DNA from: Ornithinimicrobium sp. F0845
GTDB taxonomy: Bacteria; Actinomycetota; Actinomycetes; Actinomycetales; Dermatophilaceae
NCBI RefSeq assembly: GCF_023015765.1
Contig: NZ_JALKAL010000002.1
Location: 159,778 to 223,777, forward strand
DNA: 64,000 nt
Reading direction: 5' to 3'
Of the stretch, positions 1 to 9,237 are shown piece after piece. The notes beneath the pieces are model-generated. The model searched no databases. It had not been told where the DNA came from and saw nothing but the letters and a program-made list of their open reading frames with translations. Every line of letters begins with the position of its first letter. Positions within the stretch are counted from its first letter, which is position 1. The translations under genes and the position numbers were made by a program.

Positions 1-1
1 C

Positions 2-330
2 GACGTGCTCGTCGTGCCCAGCACCGCCGTCGGCGAGCGACGCATCGAGGGAGGCCCGTGCTGGCCGTCGAGGTCCTCTCCCCCAGCACCCGACACATCG
101 ACCTCGGGCTCAAACTCTCCCGCTACGAGGCCGCCAGCACCCCGGCCTACTGGGTCATCGACCCCGACGAACCCTCACTGCGCGCCTGGGAGCTGCGCGA
201 GGGTCGCTATGAGCAGGTCGCCCGTGTCAGCGGTGAGACGGCAGCCACGCTGTCGTTCTCGTGGCCGTTGCGGATCGTGCCGGATCATCTGATCCGTCCT
301 GACGACCGCCCCTCTGTGGACAGCTCCTGA
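2..330 (+). pseudogene. Uma2-family nuclease gene, 5'-truncated by the window edge and frameshifted
   Basis: This is the second half of a Uma2 (DUF820, PD-(D/E)XK-fold) gene. Bases 2 to about 210 nearly repeat bases 674 to about 881 of the intact neighbour. The clearest difference is three C's at 55-57 where the neighbour has four at 726-729; this deletion moves the DVLVVPS part out of frame with the LAVEVLSPSTR part. Downstream of the lesion the frame stays open to the stop at 328-330, and a GTG at 58 could only give a 90-residue fragment lacking the first catalytic segment. Either this is a decaying duplicate or the C-run is a sequencing error. The tail after about position 215 differs from the neighbour, so the copies are not purely a local assembly artefact. 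Confidence 0.75.
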
Positions 331-417
331 GCGCCACACCCACGTTGTGGTTGCCCGTAGTGCCTCAAATGCAAGTGCCCGCGAACTGCCTGGACCGCAT
401 GATCGAGAGGGGGCACC

Positions 418-981
418 ATGGGACCCATGCCGACCATGCCACGGAGCCGGGCACTGACCCTCGAGGATTTCGAGGCGATCCGTGAGGTCGATGACGGGCA
501 CCGCTACGAACTCATCGACGGGTCCCTCGTCGTGACGCCGTCGCCGGTCCCGCGGCACCAGACAGCGGTGGGTGAGCTGGCATTCCTCTTGCGCCGGACC
601 ATCCCGCGCGGCCTCCGGGTCTTCGTGGCCCCGTTGGACATCCGCTTCGGGAAGGACACCGTGCTCCAACCCGACGTGCTCGTCGTGCCCAGCACCGCCG
701 TCGGCGAGCGACGCATCGAGGGAGGCCCCGTGCTGGCCGTCGAGGTCCTCTCCCCCAGCACCCGACACATCGACCTCGGGCTCAAACTCTCCCGCTACGA
801 GGCCGCCAGCACCCCGGCCTACTGGGTCATCGACCCCGACGAACCCTCGCTGCGCGCCTGGGAGCTGCGCGAGGGTCGCTACGAACAGACCGCTCACGTC
901 GTCGGCGATCAGATAGCCAGGCTCAACCTGCCGTGGGCGGTCGAGATCGTGCCGAGCCACCTGGTCGACGACCTGCGCTGA
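418..981 (+). CDS. Uma2 family endonuclease-like protein (187 aa)
   Basis: Full-length Uma2/DUF820 protein of usual size. The family has a restriction-endonuclease fold, but its biological role is not settled. Visible landmarks are the N-terminal RYELIDGSLVVTPSP motif (residues about 28-42), PDVLVVPS (about 86-93), the LAVEVLSPSTR segment carrying the conserved Glu (about 107-117), and YWVIDPDEPSLRAWEL near residue 140. The ATG at 418 follows a purine-rich stretch (gagaggggg), and an alternative ATG lies at 427. It sits directly after a frameshifted near-copy and is followed by a repeat cluster. A third, more divergent paralogue lies at 33568-34125. Family assignment is firm; nuclease activity is inferred from the family only. 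Confidence 0.9.
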   Translation: MGPMPTMPRSRALTLEDFEAIREVDDGHRYELIDGSLVVTPSPVPRHQTAVGELAFLLRRTIPRGLRVFVAPLDIRFGKDTVLQPDVLVVPSTAVGERRIEGGPVLAVEVLSPSTRHIDLGLKLSRYEAASTPAYWVIDPDEPSLRAWELREGRYEQTAHVVGDQIARLNLPWAVEIVPSHLVDDLR

Positions 982-982
982 G

Positions 983-1095
983 ATCGGTGCGAGCAACTCG
1001 CCGTCGGTGTGAGCCACTCGCGCCGTCGGTGCGAGCAACTCGCCGTCGGTGTGAGCCATATGACCGCGCATCGAGGCCAAACTGCTCGCACCGAT
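983..1095. repeat. 21-bp degenerate tandem repeats with a distal inverted copy
   Basis: A 33-base segment (984-1016) is repeated exactly at 1026-1058. Each copy consists of two related units of about 21 bases sharing the core TCGGTGYGAGC, giving four units in alternating order. A reverse-complement copy of the unit start (TGCTCGCACCGAT) lies at 1083-1095, so the first unit can fold back on it. The cluster fills the gap between the convergent Uma2 and ffh genes and could act as a bidirectional terminator, but there is no T-run. Confidence 0.7.
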
Positions 1096-1136
1096 TCCTG
1101 CGACGCGGCGGTCGCGGTGAGTGATGAGGGACAGCG

Positions 1137-2765
1137 CTACTGGTCCTTGAGGAACTTGTCGAAGCCCGCGGGCAGCTTGAGGTTGGACAGGTCCTTCTCC
1201 GAGGGCTCCTCTGCACCGCTCGGCAGGCCGAAGACACTGCCCATCGCATTGCCCCGGGACTCCTCGGCCTTCTGCGCGGCGAGTCGCTCCTGCTCGGCCC
1301 GCTTGGCGGGGTTGCCGCTCTTGCCCTTCTTGCGCTGCTGCTTCCCTCTGCCCTTGGCTGACCCGGCGCCACCGCCCATGCCGGGCATCCCCGGCATCCC
1401 GGGCATGCCGCCACCACGCTTCATCTGGCGCATCATCTTCTGCGCCTGACCGAACCGCTCGAGCAGCTGGTTGACCTCGGACGTCGAGACACCCGATCCC
1501 TTGGCGATGCGGGCCCGGCGGGAGCCGTTGATCTGCTTGGGGTGGGAGCGCTCGAACGGGGTCATCGAGCGGACCATCGCCTCGACGCGGTCGAACTCCT
1601 TGTCGTCCAGGGCGTCGAGCTGGGCCCGCATCTGCTGCATCCCGGGCATCATGCCGAGCATCTGCTTCAGGGAACCCATCTTCTTGATGGCCTGCATCTG
1701 CTCGAGGAAGTCGGTGAAGGTGAAGTCCTCCTCCGAGAGGAACTTGCGCGCCATCTCGCGCTGCTGAGCCTGGTCGAAGGCCTTCTCGGCCTGCTCGATC
1801 AGGGTCAGCACGTCACCCATGTCCAGGATGCGGCTGGCCATCCGGTCCGGGTGGAAGGTCTCGAAGTCGGTGACCTTCTCACCGGTGGAGGCGAACAGGA
1901 TCGGCTCGCCGGTGACCGTCGCGACGGACAGCGCGGCACCACCGCGGGCGTCACCGTCGAGCTTGGTCAGCACGGTGCCGGTGATGCCCACGCCGTCGGC
2001 GAACGCCTTGGCAGTCTCCACCGCGGCCTGACCGATCATCGCGTCGATGACGAACAGCACCTCGTCGGCGTTGGTCTCCATCCGGATGTCGTGCGCCTGG
2101 CGCATCAGGTCGACGTCGACGGCGAGCCGGCCGGCGGTGTCGATGATGACGACGTCATGTCCCTTGTTCCGGGCGTGGGCGACACCGTCCACCGCCACGT
2201 CGATCGGGTCGCCGAAGGACCTGGTGCCCTCACCGGACTCCAGCGCCGCGTCGTGTCCGAACACGTTGCCCCGCTCGGGCGCGAACACCGGCACCCCCGC
2301 CCGATCGCCGACCACCTCGAGCTGGGTGACGGCGTTGGGTCGCTGGAGGTCGGCCGCGACCAGCACCGGGGTGTGACCCTGGTCCTTGAGCCAGTGGCCG
2401 AGCTTGCCGGCCAGCGTGGTCTTACCCGAGCCCTGCAGACCCGCCAGCATGATCACGGTCGGCGGGTTCTTGGCCAGGTTGAGTCGCCTGGTCTGCCCGC
2501 CGAGGATGCTGACGAGCTCCTCGTTGACGATCTTGACGACCTGCTGGCCGGGGTTGAGGGCCTTGGACACCTCGGCCCCGAGCGCACGCTCGCGGATGCT
2601 GCTGGTGAACTGCTTCACGACCGGCAGCGCGACATCGGCATCGAGCAGGGCCATCCGGATGTCGCGGACGGTCTTGTTGACGTCGGTCTCGGACAGGGAC
2701 CCCTTGCGCTTGAGGTTGCGGAAGGTGTCTGTCAGGCGGTCGGAAAGGCTGTTGAACACCCCCAC
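1137..2765 (-). CDS. ffh: Signal recognition particle protein Ffh (SRP54), 542 aa
   Basis: GTPase of the signal recognition particle. With 4.5S RNA it binds signal sequences emerging from the ribosome and delivers membrane proteins to FtsY. An N-terminal helical bundle (residues 1-90) precedes the G domain with P-loop GLQGSGKTT (about 109-117), DLQRPNAV, DTAGRL and TKLDG. The methionine-rich M domain follows, including KKMGSLKQMLGMMPGM, and there is a GGGMPGMPGMPGM low-complexity stretch near the C terminus, followed by a basic tail. Start is GTG at 2765, matching the canonical MGVFNSLSDRL N terminus. ftsY lies 1 kb away on the same strand, separated by an opposite-strand gene. Confidence 0.97.
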   Translation of the reverse strand: MGVFNSLSDRLTDTFRNLKRKGSLSETDVNKTVRDIRMALLDADVALPVVKQFTSSIRERALGAEVSKALNPGQQVVKIVNEELVSILGGQTRRLNLAKNPPTVIMLAGLQGSGKTTLAGKLGHWLKDQGHTPVLVAADLQRPNAVTQLEVVGDRAGVPVFAPERGNVFGHDAALESGEGTRSFGDPIDVAVDGVAHARNKGHDVVIIDTAGRLAVDVDLMRQAHDIRMETNADEVLFVIDAMIGQAAVETAKAFADGVGITGTVLTKLDGDARGGAALSVATVTGEPILFASTGEKVTDFETFHPDRMASRILDMGDVLTLIEQAEKAFDQAQQREMARKFLSEEDFTFTDFLEQMQAIKKMGSLKQMLGMMPGMQQMRAQLDALDDKEFDRVEAMVRSMTPFERSHPKQINGSRRARIAKGSGVSTSEVNQLLERFGQAQKMMRQMKRGGGMPGMPGMPGMGGGAGSAKGRGKQQRKKGKSGNPAKRAEQERLAAQKAEESRGNAMGSVFGLPSGAEEPSEKDLSNLKLPAGFDKFLKDQ

Positions 2766-2845
2766 AGGTTAACCGCTGGCCAGCGCCCGACCGTCCCCGA
2801 CGGGAAAGCGGCGCAACAACCCTGCCTAGGCTGCATGATGGTCGT

Positions 2846-3736
2846 ATGCCGATCCGTCGCCGACTGTCGTCTGCCCTCCGTGCGCGGGTGGCCGGGCCGG
2901 ACGCCGACGAGCGTGCGGCCCGGATCTGGCTCGCGCCGGGCGAGCGTCGGTTCGCCCCGACCGACCCGATCTGCCGGGTGCACAACCACGCCGGGATGTA
3001 TGCCGGAGGGTTGCGTGCCCTGCTCCTCCAGTCACTGCACCCGCTGGCCATGGCGGGGGTCGGCGAGCACTCCGGCTACCGCGGCGACCCGTGGGGCCGC
3101 CTGCAGCGCACCAGCGAGTTCATAGCGATGACCACGTTCGGTCCGGTCGAGGACGCCCAGCGGATGGTCGACCACATCAACCGGGTGCACGGGACCGTCT
3201 CCGGGACCGCTCCGGACGGGCGGGCGTACGACGCGCGGGACCCCCACCTGCTGACCTGGGTCCACGTCGGTGAGATCGACTCCTTCCTCACCGCCTACCA
3301 GCGCTACGCCAGGACCCCGCTGACGCCGGCCGAGGCCGACACCTACGTCGCCCAGACCGGCTGGGCGGCTGAGGAGCTCGGCGTGCCCGACCCGCCGCGG
3401 ACGGTGACAGACCTGCAGAGCCGCCTGGCGGCATACTGGCCCGAGCTGGAGGTGACCGACGGTGCCCGGGACGCGGCCAGCTTCCTGCTGCGCGAACCTC
3501 CGCTGCCGTGGGCCGCCCGCCCGGGGTACTGGATGCTCGCCGCCGGGGCGGTCTCCATGCTGCCGGACCGTGCGCGGGACCTGCTGGGGCTGCGTCTGCC
3601 CGGCGTCATGGGCCCGGCCGCGGACCGGCTGGTGCTGGGGCCGCTGGGCAGGCTCGGCACGACCGCCGTCGCCTGGGCGCTCTCGGAGCCGACAGATCCG
3701 CGCAACTCCCTCGAGAGCTCGGCCGTCGACGCGTAG
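2846..3736 (+). CDS. MpaB-like (DUF2236) oxygenase family protein (296 aa)
   Basis: Belongs to the DUF2236 / ER-bound oxygenase MpaB family. These are all-helical haem-binding proteins related to latex-clearing protein; the substrate here cannot be told. Seen in the sequence are RVHNHAGMYAGGLRALLLQSLHPLAMAGV near residues 45-75, containing the conserved arginine and histidine, and GDPWGRLQRTSEFIAMTTFG. There is no signal peptide. It is the only plus-strand gene between ffh and ftsY and abuts the ftsY stop (2 bases apart), so the two transcripts converge with no room for a separate terminator. Confidence 0.85.
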   Translation: MPIRRRLSSALRARVAGPDADERAARIWLAPGERRFAPTDPICRVHNHAGMYAGGLRALLLQSLHPLAMAGVGEHSGYRGDPWGRLQRTSEFIAMTTFGPVEDAQRMVDHINRVHGTVSGTAPDGRAYDARDPHLLTWVHVGEIDSFLTAYQRYARTPLTPAEADTYVAQTGWAAEELGVPDPPRTVTDLQSRLAAYWPELEVTDGARDAASFLLREPPLPWAARPGYWMLAAGAVSMLPDRARDLLGLRLPGVMGPAADRLVLGPLGRLGTTAVAWALSEPTDPRNSLESSAVDA

Positions 3737-3737
3737 G

Positions 3738-4928
3738 TCAGCCGATGATCGCGTCGACGAAGGCCCCGGGATCGAACGGCGCCAGGTCGTCCGGCCCCTC
3801 GCCGAGACCGACCAGCTTGACCGGCACGCCGAGGCGGCGCTGCACGTTGACGACGATCCCGCCCTTGGCCGTGCCGTCCAACTTGCTCAGCACGATGCCG
3901 GTGATCTTGACGGCTTCACCGAAGACTTCTGCCTGACGCATGCCGTTCTGACCGGTGGTCGCGTCCAGGACGAGCAGCACCTCGTCGATCGGGCTCTGCT
4001 TCTCGATGACCCGCTTGACCTTGGACAGCTCGTCCATCAGCCCGGCCTTGTTGTGCAGGCGACCGGCGGTGTCGACGATCACGACGTCCGCTTCGTACTC
4101 CGTGGCGGACTTCACGGCGTCGAAGGCGACGGCGGCCGGGTCGGCGCCCTCCCGCGGGGAGCGGACGGTGGGCACACCCACCCGCTCGCCCCAGGTCTGC
4201 AGCTGGTCCGCCGCCGCGGCCCGGAAGGTGTCTGCCGCGCCGAGCACGACGTCCTTGTCCTCGGCCACGAGCACGCGCGCCAGCTTGCCGACCGTCGTGG
4301 TCTTGCCCGTGCCGTTGACCCCGACGACCAGGATCACGGCGGGACGGTCCCCCACCCGACTGGCCGCCACGCGGCGGTCCATGCTCGGGTCGACGAGCGC
4401 GAGAAGCTCCTCCCGGAGCCACCCCTTGACGACCTCGGGATCAGTCGCGCCGTCGACCTTGACCCGGGTGCGCAGGTTGGTGACCAGCTCGTCGGTGGCC
4501 TCGACCCCGAGGTCGGCCTGCAGGAGCGTGTCCTCGACGTCCTCCCAGGACTGCTCGTCCAGGCCGCCGCTGGACAGGAGCGACAGCAGCGCGTTGCCGA
4601 TGGCGTTGTTGGAGCGTGCCAGGCGCGCGCGCAGCCGCGCCAGCCGGCCACGTGCCGAGGCAGGCTTCTCGATGGTCGGGGCGCTCGGCTCCGGCTCGAC
4701 CTCGACGGCGACGCCACCACCGGTGTCCTCGACACCCTCCCCGGTCGGCCGCTCAGCAGGGTCACGTTCCTCGTCGACCTCGATCGGCGGCGCCGTCGGC
4801 GGCCGCTCGATGGTCTTGGTGCCGCCCTTGCCGCCACCGCGCACGAGGCCGACGATGACGCCCAGGCCCACCAGGGCGACGACGGTCGCTACTGCCAGGA
4901 TCTCCCACAGACTGTCCACGCCGGACAT
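3738..4928 (-). CDS. ftsY: Signal recognition particle receptor FtsY (396 aa)
   Basis: SRP receptor GTPase that docks the Ffh-ribosome complex at the membrane. The N terminus has one membrane-spanning segment (residues about 8-32), as in many actinobacterial FtsY proteins, then an acidic Pro/Glu-rich linker. The NG domain contains GVNGTGKTTT, DTFRAAAADQL, DTAGRLHN and SKLDGTAKGG. I chose ATG at 4928; a GTG two codons upstream (4934) is in frame. The same-strand small membrane gene and smc lie upstream, as in the smc-ftsY neighbourhood common in actinobacteria. Confidence 0.95.
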   Translation of the reverse strand: MSGVDSLWEILAVATVVALVGLGVIVGLVRGGGKGGTKTIERPPTAPPIEVDEERDPAERPTGEGVEDTGGGVAVEVEPEPSAPTIEKPASARGRLARLRARLARSNNAIGNALLSLLSSGGLDEQSWEDVEDTLLQADLGVEATDELVTNLRTRVKVDGATDPEVVKGWLREELLALVDPSMDRRVAASRVGDRPAVILVVGVNGTGKTTTVGKLARVLVAEDKDVVLGAADTFRAAAADQLQTWGERVGVPTVRSPREGADPAAVAFDAVKSATEYEADVVIVDTAGRLHNKAGLMDELSKVKRVIEKQSPIDEVLLVLDATTGQNGMRQAEVFGEAVKITGIVLSKLDGTAKGGIVVNVQRRLGVPVKLVGLGEGPDDLAPFDPGAFVDAIIG

Positions 4929-4934
4929 TCTCAC

Positions 4935-5216
4935 AGACGCCGGATGGTCACCCGGTCACCGCCGGGCCCAGCAGGAGCCGTTGGCACTGAGACCCGTGAA
5001 CGATCAGCGGTTTTGGTCGCGTAGAAGACGTCGCATGCGACCAGATCTGCGCGACCATTTCCGCCCAGCGGACCCCCGCCTCGCCCCGACCGCCGCGTCG
5101 CCCCGACCGCCGCGTCGCCCCGACCGCCGCCCGGCTGACGCGTGGGTGCCGCCCTGCATGGTGCGCCCGGCGCGGTGGGCGCCCTGCGCGGGTGCGCCCG
5201 GCGCGGCAGACTCGCT
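4935..5216. other. Intergenic region with GC-rich tandem repeats
   Basis: No gene is seen between ftsY and the next small membrane gene. The region holds three tandem copies of a 17-base unit, TCGCCCCGACCGCCGCG (5081-5097, 5098-5114, 5115-5131, the last with one change). It also holds two copies of GGTGCGCCCGGCGCGG at 5160-5175 and 5191-5206, 31 bases apart. These GC-rich blocks could form strong secondary structure in the transcript between the two genes. Confidence 0.7.
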
Positions 5217-5426
5217 CTACCTGCGGACGGCCTGGACCGTCTTGCGCGCCACCTGCTCGCCACGGTCCACCAGCGCCTCCTGCCGTCGGCGGGCACTGGC
5301 CAGGAGCTCCTCGCCCTCCGGCGTGAGGATCTCGCGCCCGTCACGGCGCGCCTGGACGGCGACATAGCCCACGACGAGTCCCCCCAGCGCCACGCACACG
5401 AGCATGGTCAGCACAAGTGCAATCAT
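5217..5426 (-). CDS. Small single-pass membrane protein (69 aa), function unknown
   Basis: Starting at the ATG at 5426, the protein has one N-terminal hydrophobic segment (residues 1-25, rich in Leu, Val, Gly). A charged cytoplasmic-looking tail follows, with EILTPEGEELLASARRR and an Arg-rich end. I do not recognise a family. The tail looks helical and amphipathic. It lies between smc and ftsY on the same strand. Upstream, at 5481-5506, are three related TGTGAC/AGTGAC words that may belong to its promoter. Confidence 0.65.
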   Translation of the reverse strand: MIALVLTMLVCVALGGLVVGYVAVQARRDGREILTPEGEELLASARRRQEALVDRGEQVARKTVQAVRR

Positions 5427-5661
5427 GGTCACAATCGTGCAACGATATGGACTCCTCGCCAAATCACCGCGCCGTCCGCCGGTGTGACTACTGTGACGGA
5501 AGTGACGACTCTCACGCTGGGACAGGCTCACCGGTGCATGATGGAGGGCGGGCTGACCGGGCGCGACGATGTGAGTCGCAACAGACCACGCAGGCTCCGC
5601 AGAGGAGGTGCATCGCCTAGGCCTCCGGCAGCATCAGCTCGCGAGAGGTGACTCGACCAGG

Positions 5662-8600
5662 TCAGGCAGACTGCGGCTGCACGTCGCGCAACCGCTGCGA
5701 GACAACGGTCGTTACACCGTCGCCCTTCATGGACACGCCGTACAGCGCGTCGGCGACCTCCATGGTCCGTTTCTGGTGGGTGATGACGATGAGCTGGCTG
5801 GAGTCCCGCAGCTCCTCGAAGAGTGTGATCAGCCGCCCGAGGTTGGTGTCGTCCAGGGCCGCCTCGACCTCGTCCATGATGTAGAACGGGCTCGGCCTCG
5901 CCTTGAAGATGGAGACCAGCAGCGCCACGGCGGTCAGCGATCGCTCCCCGCCGGAGAGCAGCGAGAGCCGCTTGATCTTCTTGCCCGGCGGGCGGGCCTC
6001 GACCTCGATGCCGGTGGTCAGCATGTCCTCGGGGTTGGTCAGCGTCAGCCGTCCCTCGCCGCCGGGGAAGAGCCGGGAGAAGACGCCAGCGAACTGCTCG
6101 GCCGTGTCCTCGAAGGCCTCCGCGAAGACGCGCTCGACCCGTTCGTCGACCTCCTTGACGATGTCGAGCAGGTCCTGCTTGGAGCGACGCAGGTCCTCGA
6201 CCTGCTCGGTGAGGAACTTGTGCCGCTCCTCCAGCGCCGCGAACTCCTCGAGCGCCAGCGGGTTGACCTTGCCGAGCGCCGAGAGCTTGCGCTCGGCGCT
6301 GCGCAACCGCTTGTCCTGCGCCTCGCGCACGAACGGCGTGGGGTCGGGCAGGTCGTCCGGGTCGTCATCGGGTCCCGGGACGGCCGGGATGAGCTGGTGC
6401 GGGCCGAACTCCTCGACGAGGGCGTCGGGGTCGATGCCGAGCTCCTCGACGGCGCGCGTCTGCAGGGCCTCGATCCGCAGCCGCTGCTCCGCCCGGGCCA
6501 CCTCGTCACGGTGCACCGAGTCGGTGAGGTCACGCAGCTCGTCGCCCAGGGTGCTGACCCTCCCCCGTGCCTCGGCCAACCTAGTGTCCCGCTCCGCTGC
6601 CTGGGCACGGGCCTGGTCGCGCACGGTGGCTGCCTCACCCACGAGCGCCCGCACCTCCTCCAGCACGTATGCCGATCCCTCGGCGACGGCGGTCGCGACC
6701 CGGGCGGCGTGGGCTCGCCGTTCGCGACGGGCCGCGGCGCGCTCCCGTGCCGCGATCTCCGACCGCGCGGCGGCCTCCAGCGACTCCGCGCGCCCCTGCA
6801 GCGCGCGGGCCCGCTCCTCCTGGGTGCGCAGCTGCAGGCGGACCTCGGTCTCCTTGGTCCGCCCCGCAGCGGCCACGGCGGCCAGGCGGTCCCGCTCGTC
6901 GGTGTTGGGCTCCTCCTCGCCGGGCTCGGCCTCAGCTTCAGCCAGGCGCTGTTCCAGCGTCGCCAGCTCCAGGCGCCCCGCCTCCAGCGCCTCCTCGGCG
7001 GCGGCCACCGACGCGGTGGTGCGCTCGTGCTCGGCCCGGGCGCCACGCACCGCGGAGCCGAGCTGCCCGAGCTTCTCGGCGACGGCAGCCATCTTGGCGT
7101 CGGAGTCGTGGAGCTCATCCATCGCCTGCTCCGCCGCGGCACTGTGCCGGTCCAGCTCCTGACGGGCCGCAGCCAGCGCAAAGGTGGCCTGCTCCCCCCT
7201 GGCGGTCGTGTCCGCTAGACCGGCCTGCGCCTCGTCCAGAGCGCTCTGGATCTCCAGCAGGCTCGGCGCCGCCGAGCTGCCTCCGCGGACCCAGCCCGCG
7301 GCATACACATCGCCGTCCCTGGTCACTGCGATGAGCTGGTGGGCGGCGATCAGCTCGGCGGCCACCGCATCGTCCTCGACGACCGCGACGCGGTGCAGCA
7401 GGGCCTCGACGGCCGGCGCGGCGCTGTCGGCGACCGTGACGACGTCACTCGCCCAGACCGCACCGCCGGTGAGCGCCGGCCACCCCGTCGTGTCGGTGGC
7501 GGGAGCGGTCTGCGGGACCAGCAGCGCGGCCCGGCCCTCGTCGTCGGCCCGCAGCGCGGCCACGGCACCCCGGGCGTGGTCCAGAGACTCCAGGACCAGC
7601 CCGTCACCGGCCCACCCGAGCGCCGCGGCGATGGCGGCCTCGTAGCCGCTGGTCACGGTGACCAGGCTGGTCACCGTCCCGATCACCCCACGGCCTTCCG
7701 GCGCGGCGAGCAGCGCGGCGGCGCCGTCCTTGCGGCGCAGGCTCAGCTGGAGCGCCTCGCACCGGGCGGTCAGGCTGGCCCTCTGCGAGTCGGCGCCGCG
7801 GACCTCCTCGGTGAGCCGCTCGACCTCGGCGGCAGCAGCGACCCGGGCGGCCTCGGCGGCCTCGTAGGCCTGGTCCAGGCCCTCCTCGCCCTCCTCGACG
7901 TCCAGGACGCGGCCCTCGAGCGCGGCGAACTCCTGCTCGGCGGTGGTGGCGCGCCCGGCGATGGACTCCAACGCGGACCGGAGCCGGCCGATCTCGGCCT
8001 CCCGGGCCTCCTGACGACTGCGCGCGGCGGCAACCTTGCCGGAGAGCCGGGCCAGGCCCTCGCGCCGGTCGGCGGCGGCGCGTGCCAGGCGGGTGAGGCG
8101 CTGCTGCTCCTCGTGGTGGGCGGCCTCGGCCTGCCGCCGGGACTCCTCGGCGACCTTCAGTGCCTCGCCGATGCCCGCGATCTCCTGCTCCAGCTGCTGC
8201 TCCTGCTCGCGCAGCGTCGCGGCCTGGGAGCGGAGCTTGTCGGGGTCCCGTCCCTCGCCGGACCCGCCGGGACCCTCCTCCTCGCTCTCGCTCGCCAGCA
8301 GCCGCACCCGCTCCCGGGCGAGGTCGGCGGTGGCGGAGGTGCGCTCGACGAGGGAGGACAGGGAGTACCACTGGTCCTGCGCGGCGGTGAGCGCCGGCGC
8401 AGCCTCAGCGGCCTCGGCCTCCAGCGCGGCCACGCTGGACTGCGCCGCCGTGAGCGCCTGCTCCACGGCGGTGCGCCGGTTGATCATCGCGGTCTCGTCG
8501 GCCAGCTCCTGCTCCAGGGTGCTGGTCAGCTGCACCAGGTCATCAGCCAGGATCCGCAGCCGGGCGTCGCGCACCTCGGCCTGGATCGACGCGGCGCGGC

Positions 8601-9237
8601 GCGCGGTCTCGGCCTGGCGACCCAGTGGGCCGAGCTGGCGCCGGATCTCGGAGGTCAGGTCGCCGAGCCGGGTGAGGTTGCCCTCCATCGTCTCCAGCTT
8701 GCGCAGCGCCTTCTCCTTGCGCTTGCGGTGCTTGAGGACCCCGGCGGCCTCCTCGATGAAGCCGCGTCGCTCCTCGGGCGTGGCGCGCAGGACCGCGTCG
8801 AGCTGCCCCTGCCCGACGATCACGTGCATCTCCCGGCCGATGCCAGAGTCGGAGAGCAGCTCCTGGATGTCCAGCAGCCGGCAGGACGTGCCGTTGATGG
8901 CGTAGTCGGAACCACCGTTGCGGAACATGGTCCGCGAGATCGTCACCTCGGAGTAGTCGATCGGGAGCGCACCGTCGGTGTTGTCGATGGTCATGGTGAC
9001 CTCGGCCCGGCCCAGCGGAGCGCGCCCGGAGGTCCCGGCGAAGATGACGTCCTCCATCTTGCCGCCCCGCAGGCTCTTGGCGCCCTGCTCGCCCATCACC
9101 CACGCCAGGGCGTCGACCACGTTGGACTTGCCGGAACCGTTGGGGCCGACGATGCACGTGATGCCCGGCTCCAGCCGCAGCTTGGTCGCCGAGGCGAAAG
9201 ACTTGAACCCCTTGAGGGTCAGGCTCTTGACATACAC
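5662..9237 (-). CDS. smc: Chromosome segregation protein SMC (1191 aa)
   Basis: Core ATPase of the condensin-like SMC-ScpAB complex, which organises and segregates the chromosome. Head domain halves flank two long coiled coils. Walker A GPNGSGKS is at residues 31-38. A hinge domain is near residues 500-670 (GRGVIGTVTSLV onwards). The ABC signature LLSGGERSLTAVALL and Walker B FYIMDEVEAALDD lie near the C terminus. Coiled-coil arms are very rich in Ala, Glu, Arg. Start is GTG at 9237, giving the canonical MYVKSLTLKGFKSF. Length is normal. ScpA/B are not in this window. Confidence 0.97.
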   Translation of the reverse strand: MYVKSLTLKGFKSFASATKLRLEPGITCIVGPNGSGKSNVVDALAWVMGEQGAKSLRGGKMEDVIFAGTSGRAPLGRAEVTMTIDNTDGALPIDYSEVTISRTMFRNGGSDYAINGTSCRLLDIQELLSDSGIGREMHVIVGQGQLDAVLRATPEERRGFIEEAAGVLKHRKRKEKALRKLETMEGNLTRLGDLTSEIRRQLGPLGRQAETARRAASIQAEVRDARLRILADDLVQLTSTLEQELADETAMINRRTAVEQALTAAQSSVAALEAEAAEAAPALTAAQDQWYSLSSLVERTSATADLARERVRLLASESEEEGPGGSGEGRDPDKLRSQAATLREQEQQLEQEIAGIGEALKVAEESRRQAEAAHHEEQQRLTRLARAAADRREGLARLSGKVAAARSRQEAREAEIGRLRSALESIAGRATTAEQEFAALEGRVLDVEEGEEGLDQAYEAAEAARVAAAAEVERLTEEVRGADSQRASLTARCEALQLSLRRKDGAAALLAAPEGRGVIGTVTSLVTVTSGYEAAIAAALGWAGDGLVLESLDHARGAVAALRADDEGRAALLVPQTAPATDTTGWPALTGGAVWASDVVTVADSAAPAVEALLHRVAVVEDDAVAAELIAAHQLIAVTRDGDVYAAGWVRGGSSAAPSLLEIQSALDEAQAGLADTTARGEQATFALAAARQELDRHSAAAEQAMDELHDSDAKMAAVAEKLGQLGSAVRGARAEHERTTASVAAAEEALEAGRLELATLEQRLAEAEAEPGEEEPNTDERDRLAAVAAAGRTKETEVRLQLRTQEERARALQGRAESLEAAARSEIAARERAAARRERRAHAARVATAVAEGSAYVLEEVRALVGEAATVRDQARAQAAERDTRLAEARGRVSTLGDELRDLTDSVHRDEVARAEQRLRIEALQTRAVEELGIDPDALVEEFGPHQLIPAVPGPDDDPDDLPDPTPFVREAQDKRLRSAERKLSALGKVNPLALEEFAALEERHKFLTEQVEDLRRSKQDLLDIVKEVDERVERVFAEAFEDTAEQFAGVFSRLFPGGEGRLTLTNPEDMLTTGIEVEARPPGKKIKRLSLLSGGERSLTAVALLVSIFKARPSPFYIMDEVEAALDDTNLGRLITLFEELRDSSQLIVITHQKRTMEVADALYGVSMKGDGVTTVVSQRLRDVQPQSA

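Noticed and set aside
983-1095. CRISPR array
   Set aside because: Units are adjacent without unique spacers, and no cas genes are present. None of the other tandem repeats in the window has spacers either.
1542-3125. 527-codon plus-strand frame opposite ffh
   Set aside because: Covers ffh in antisense and has no recognisable domain; its end merely runs into the DUF2236 gene in another frame.
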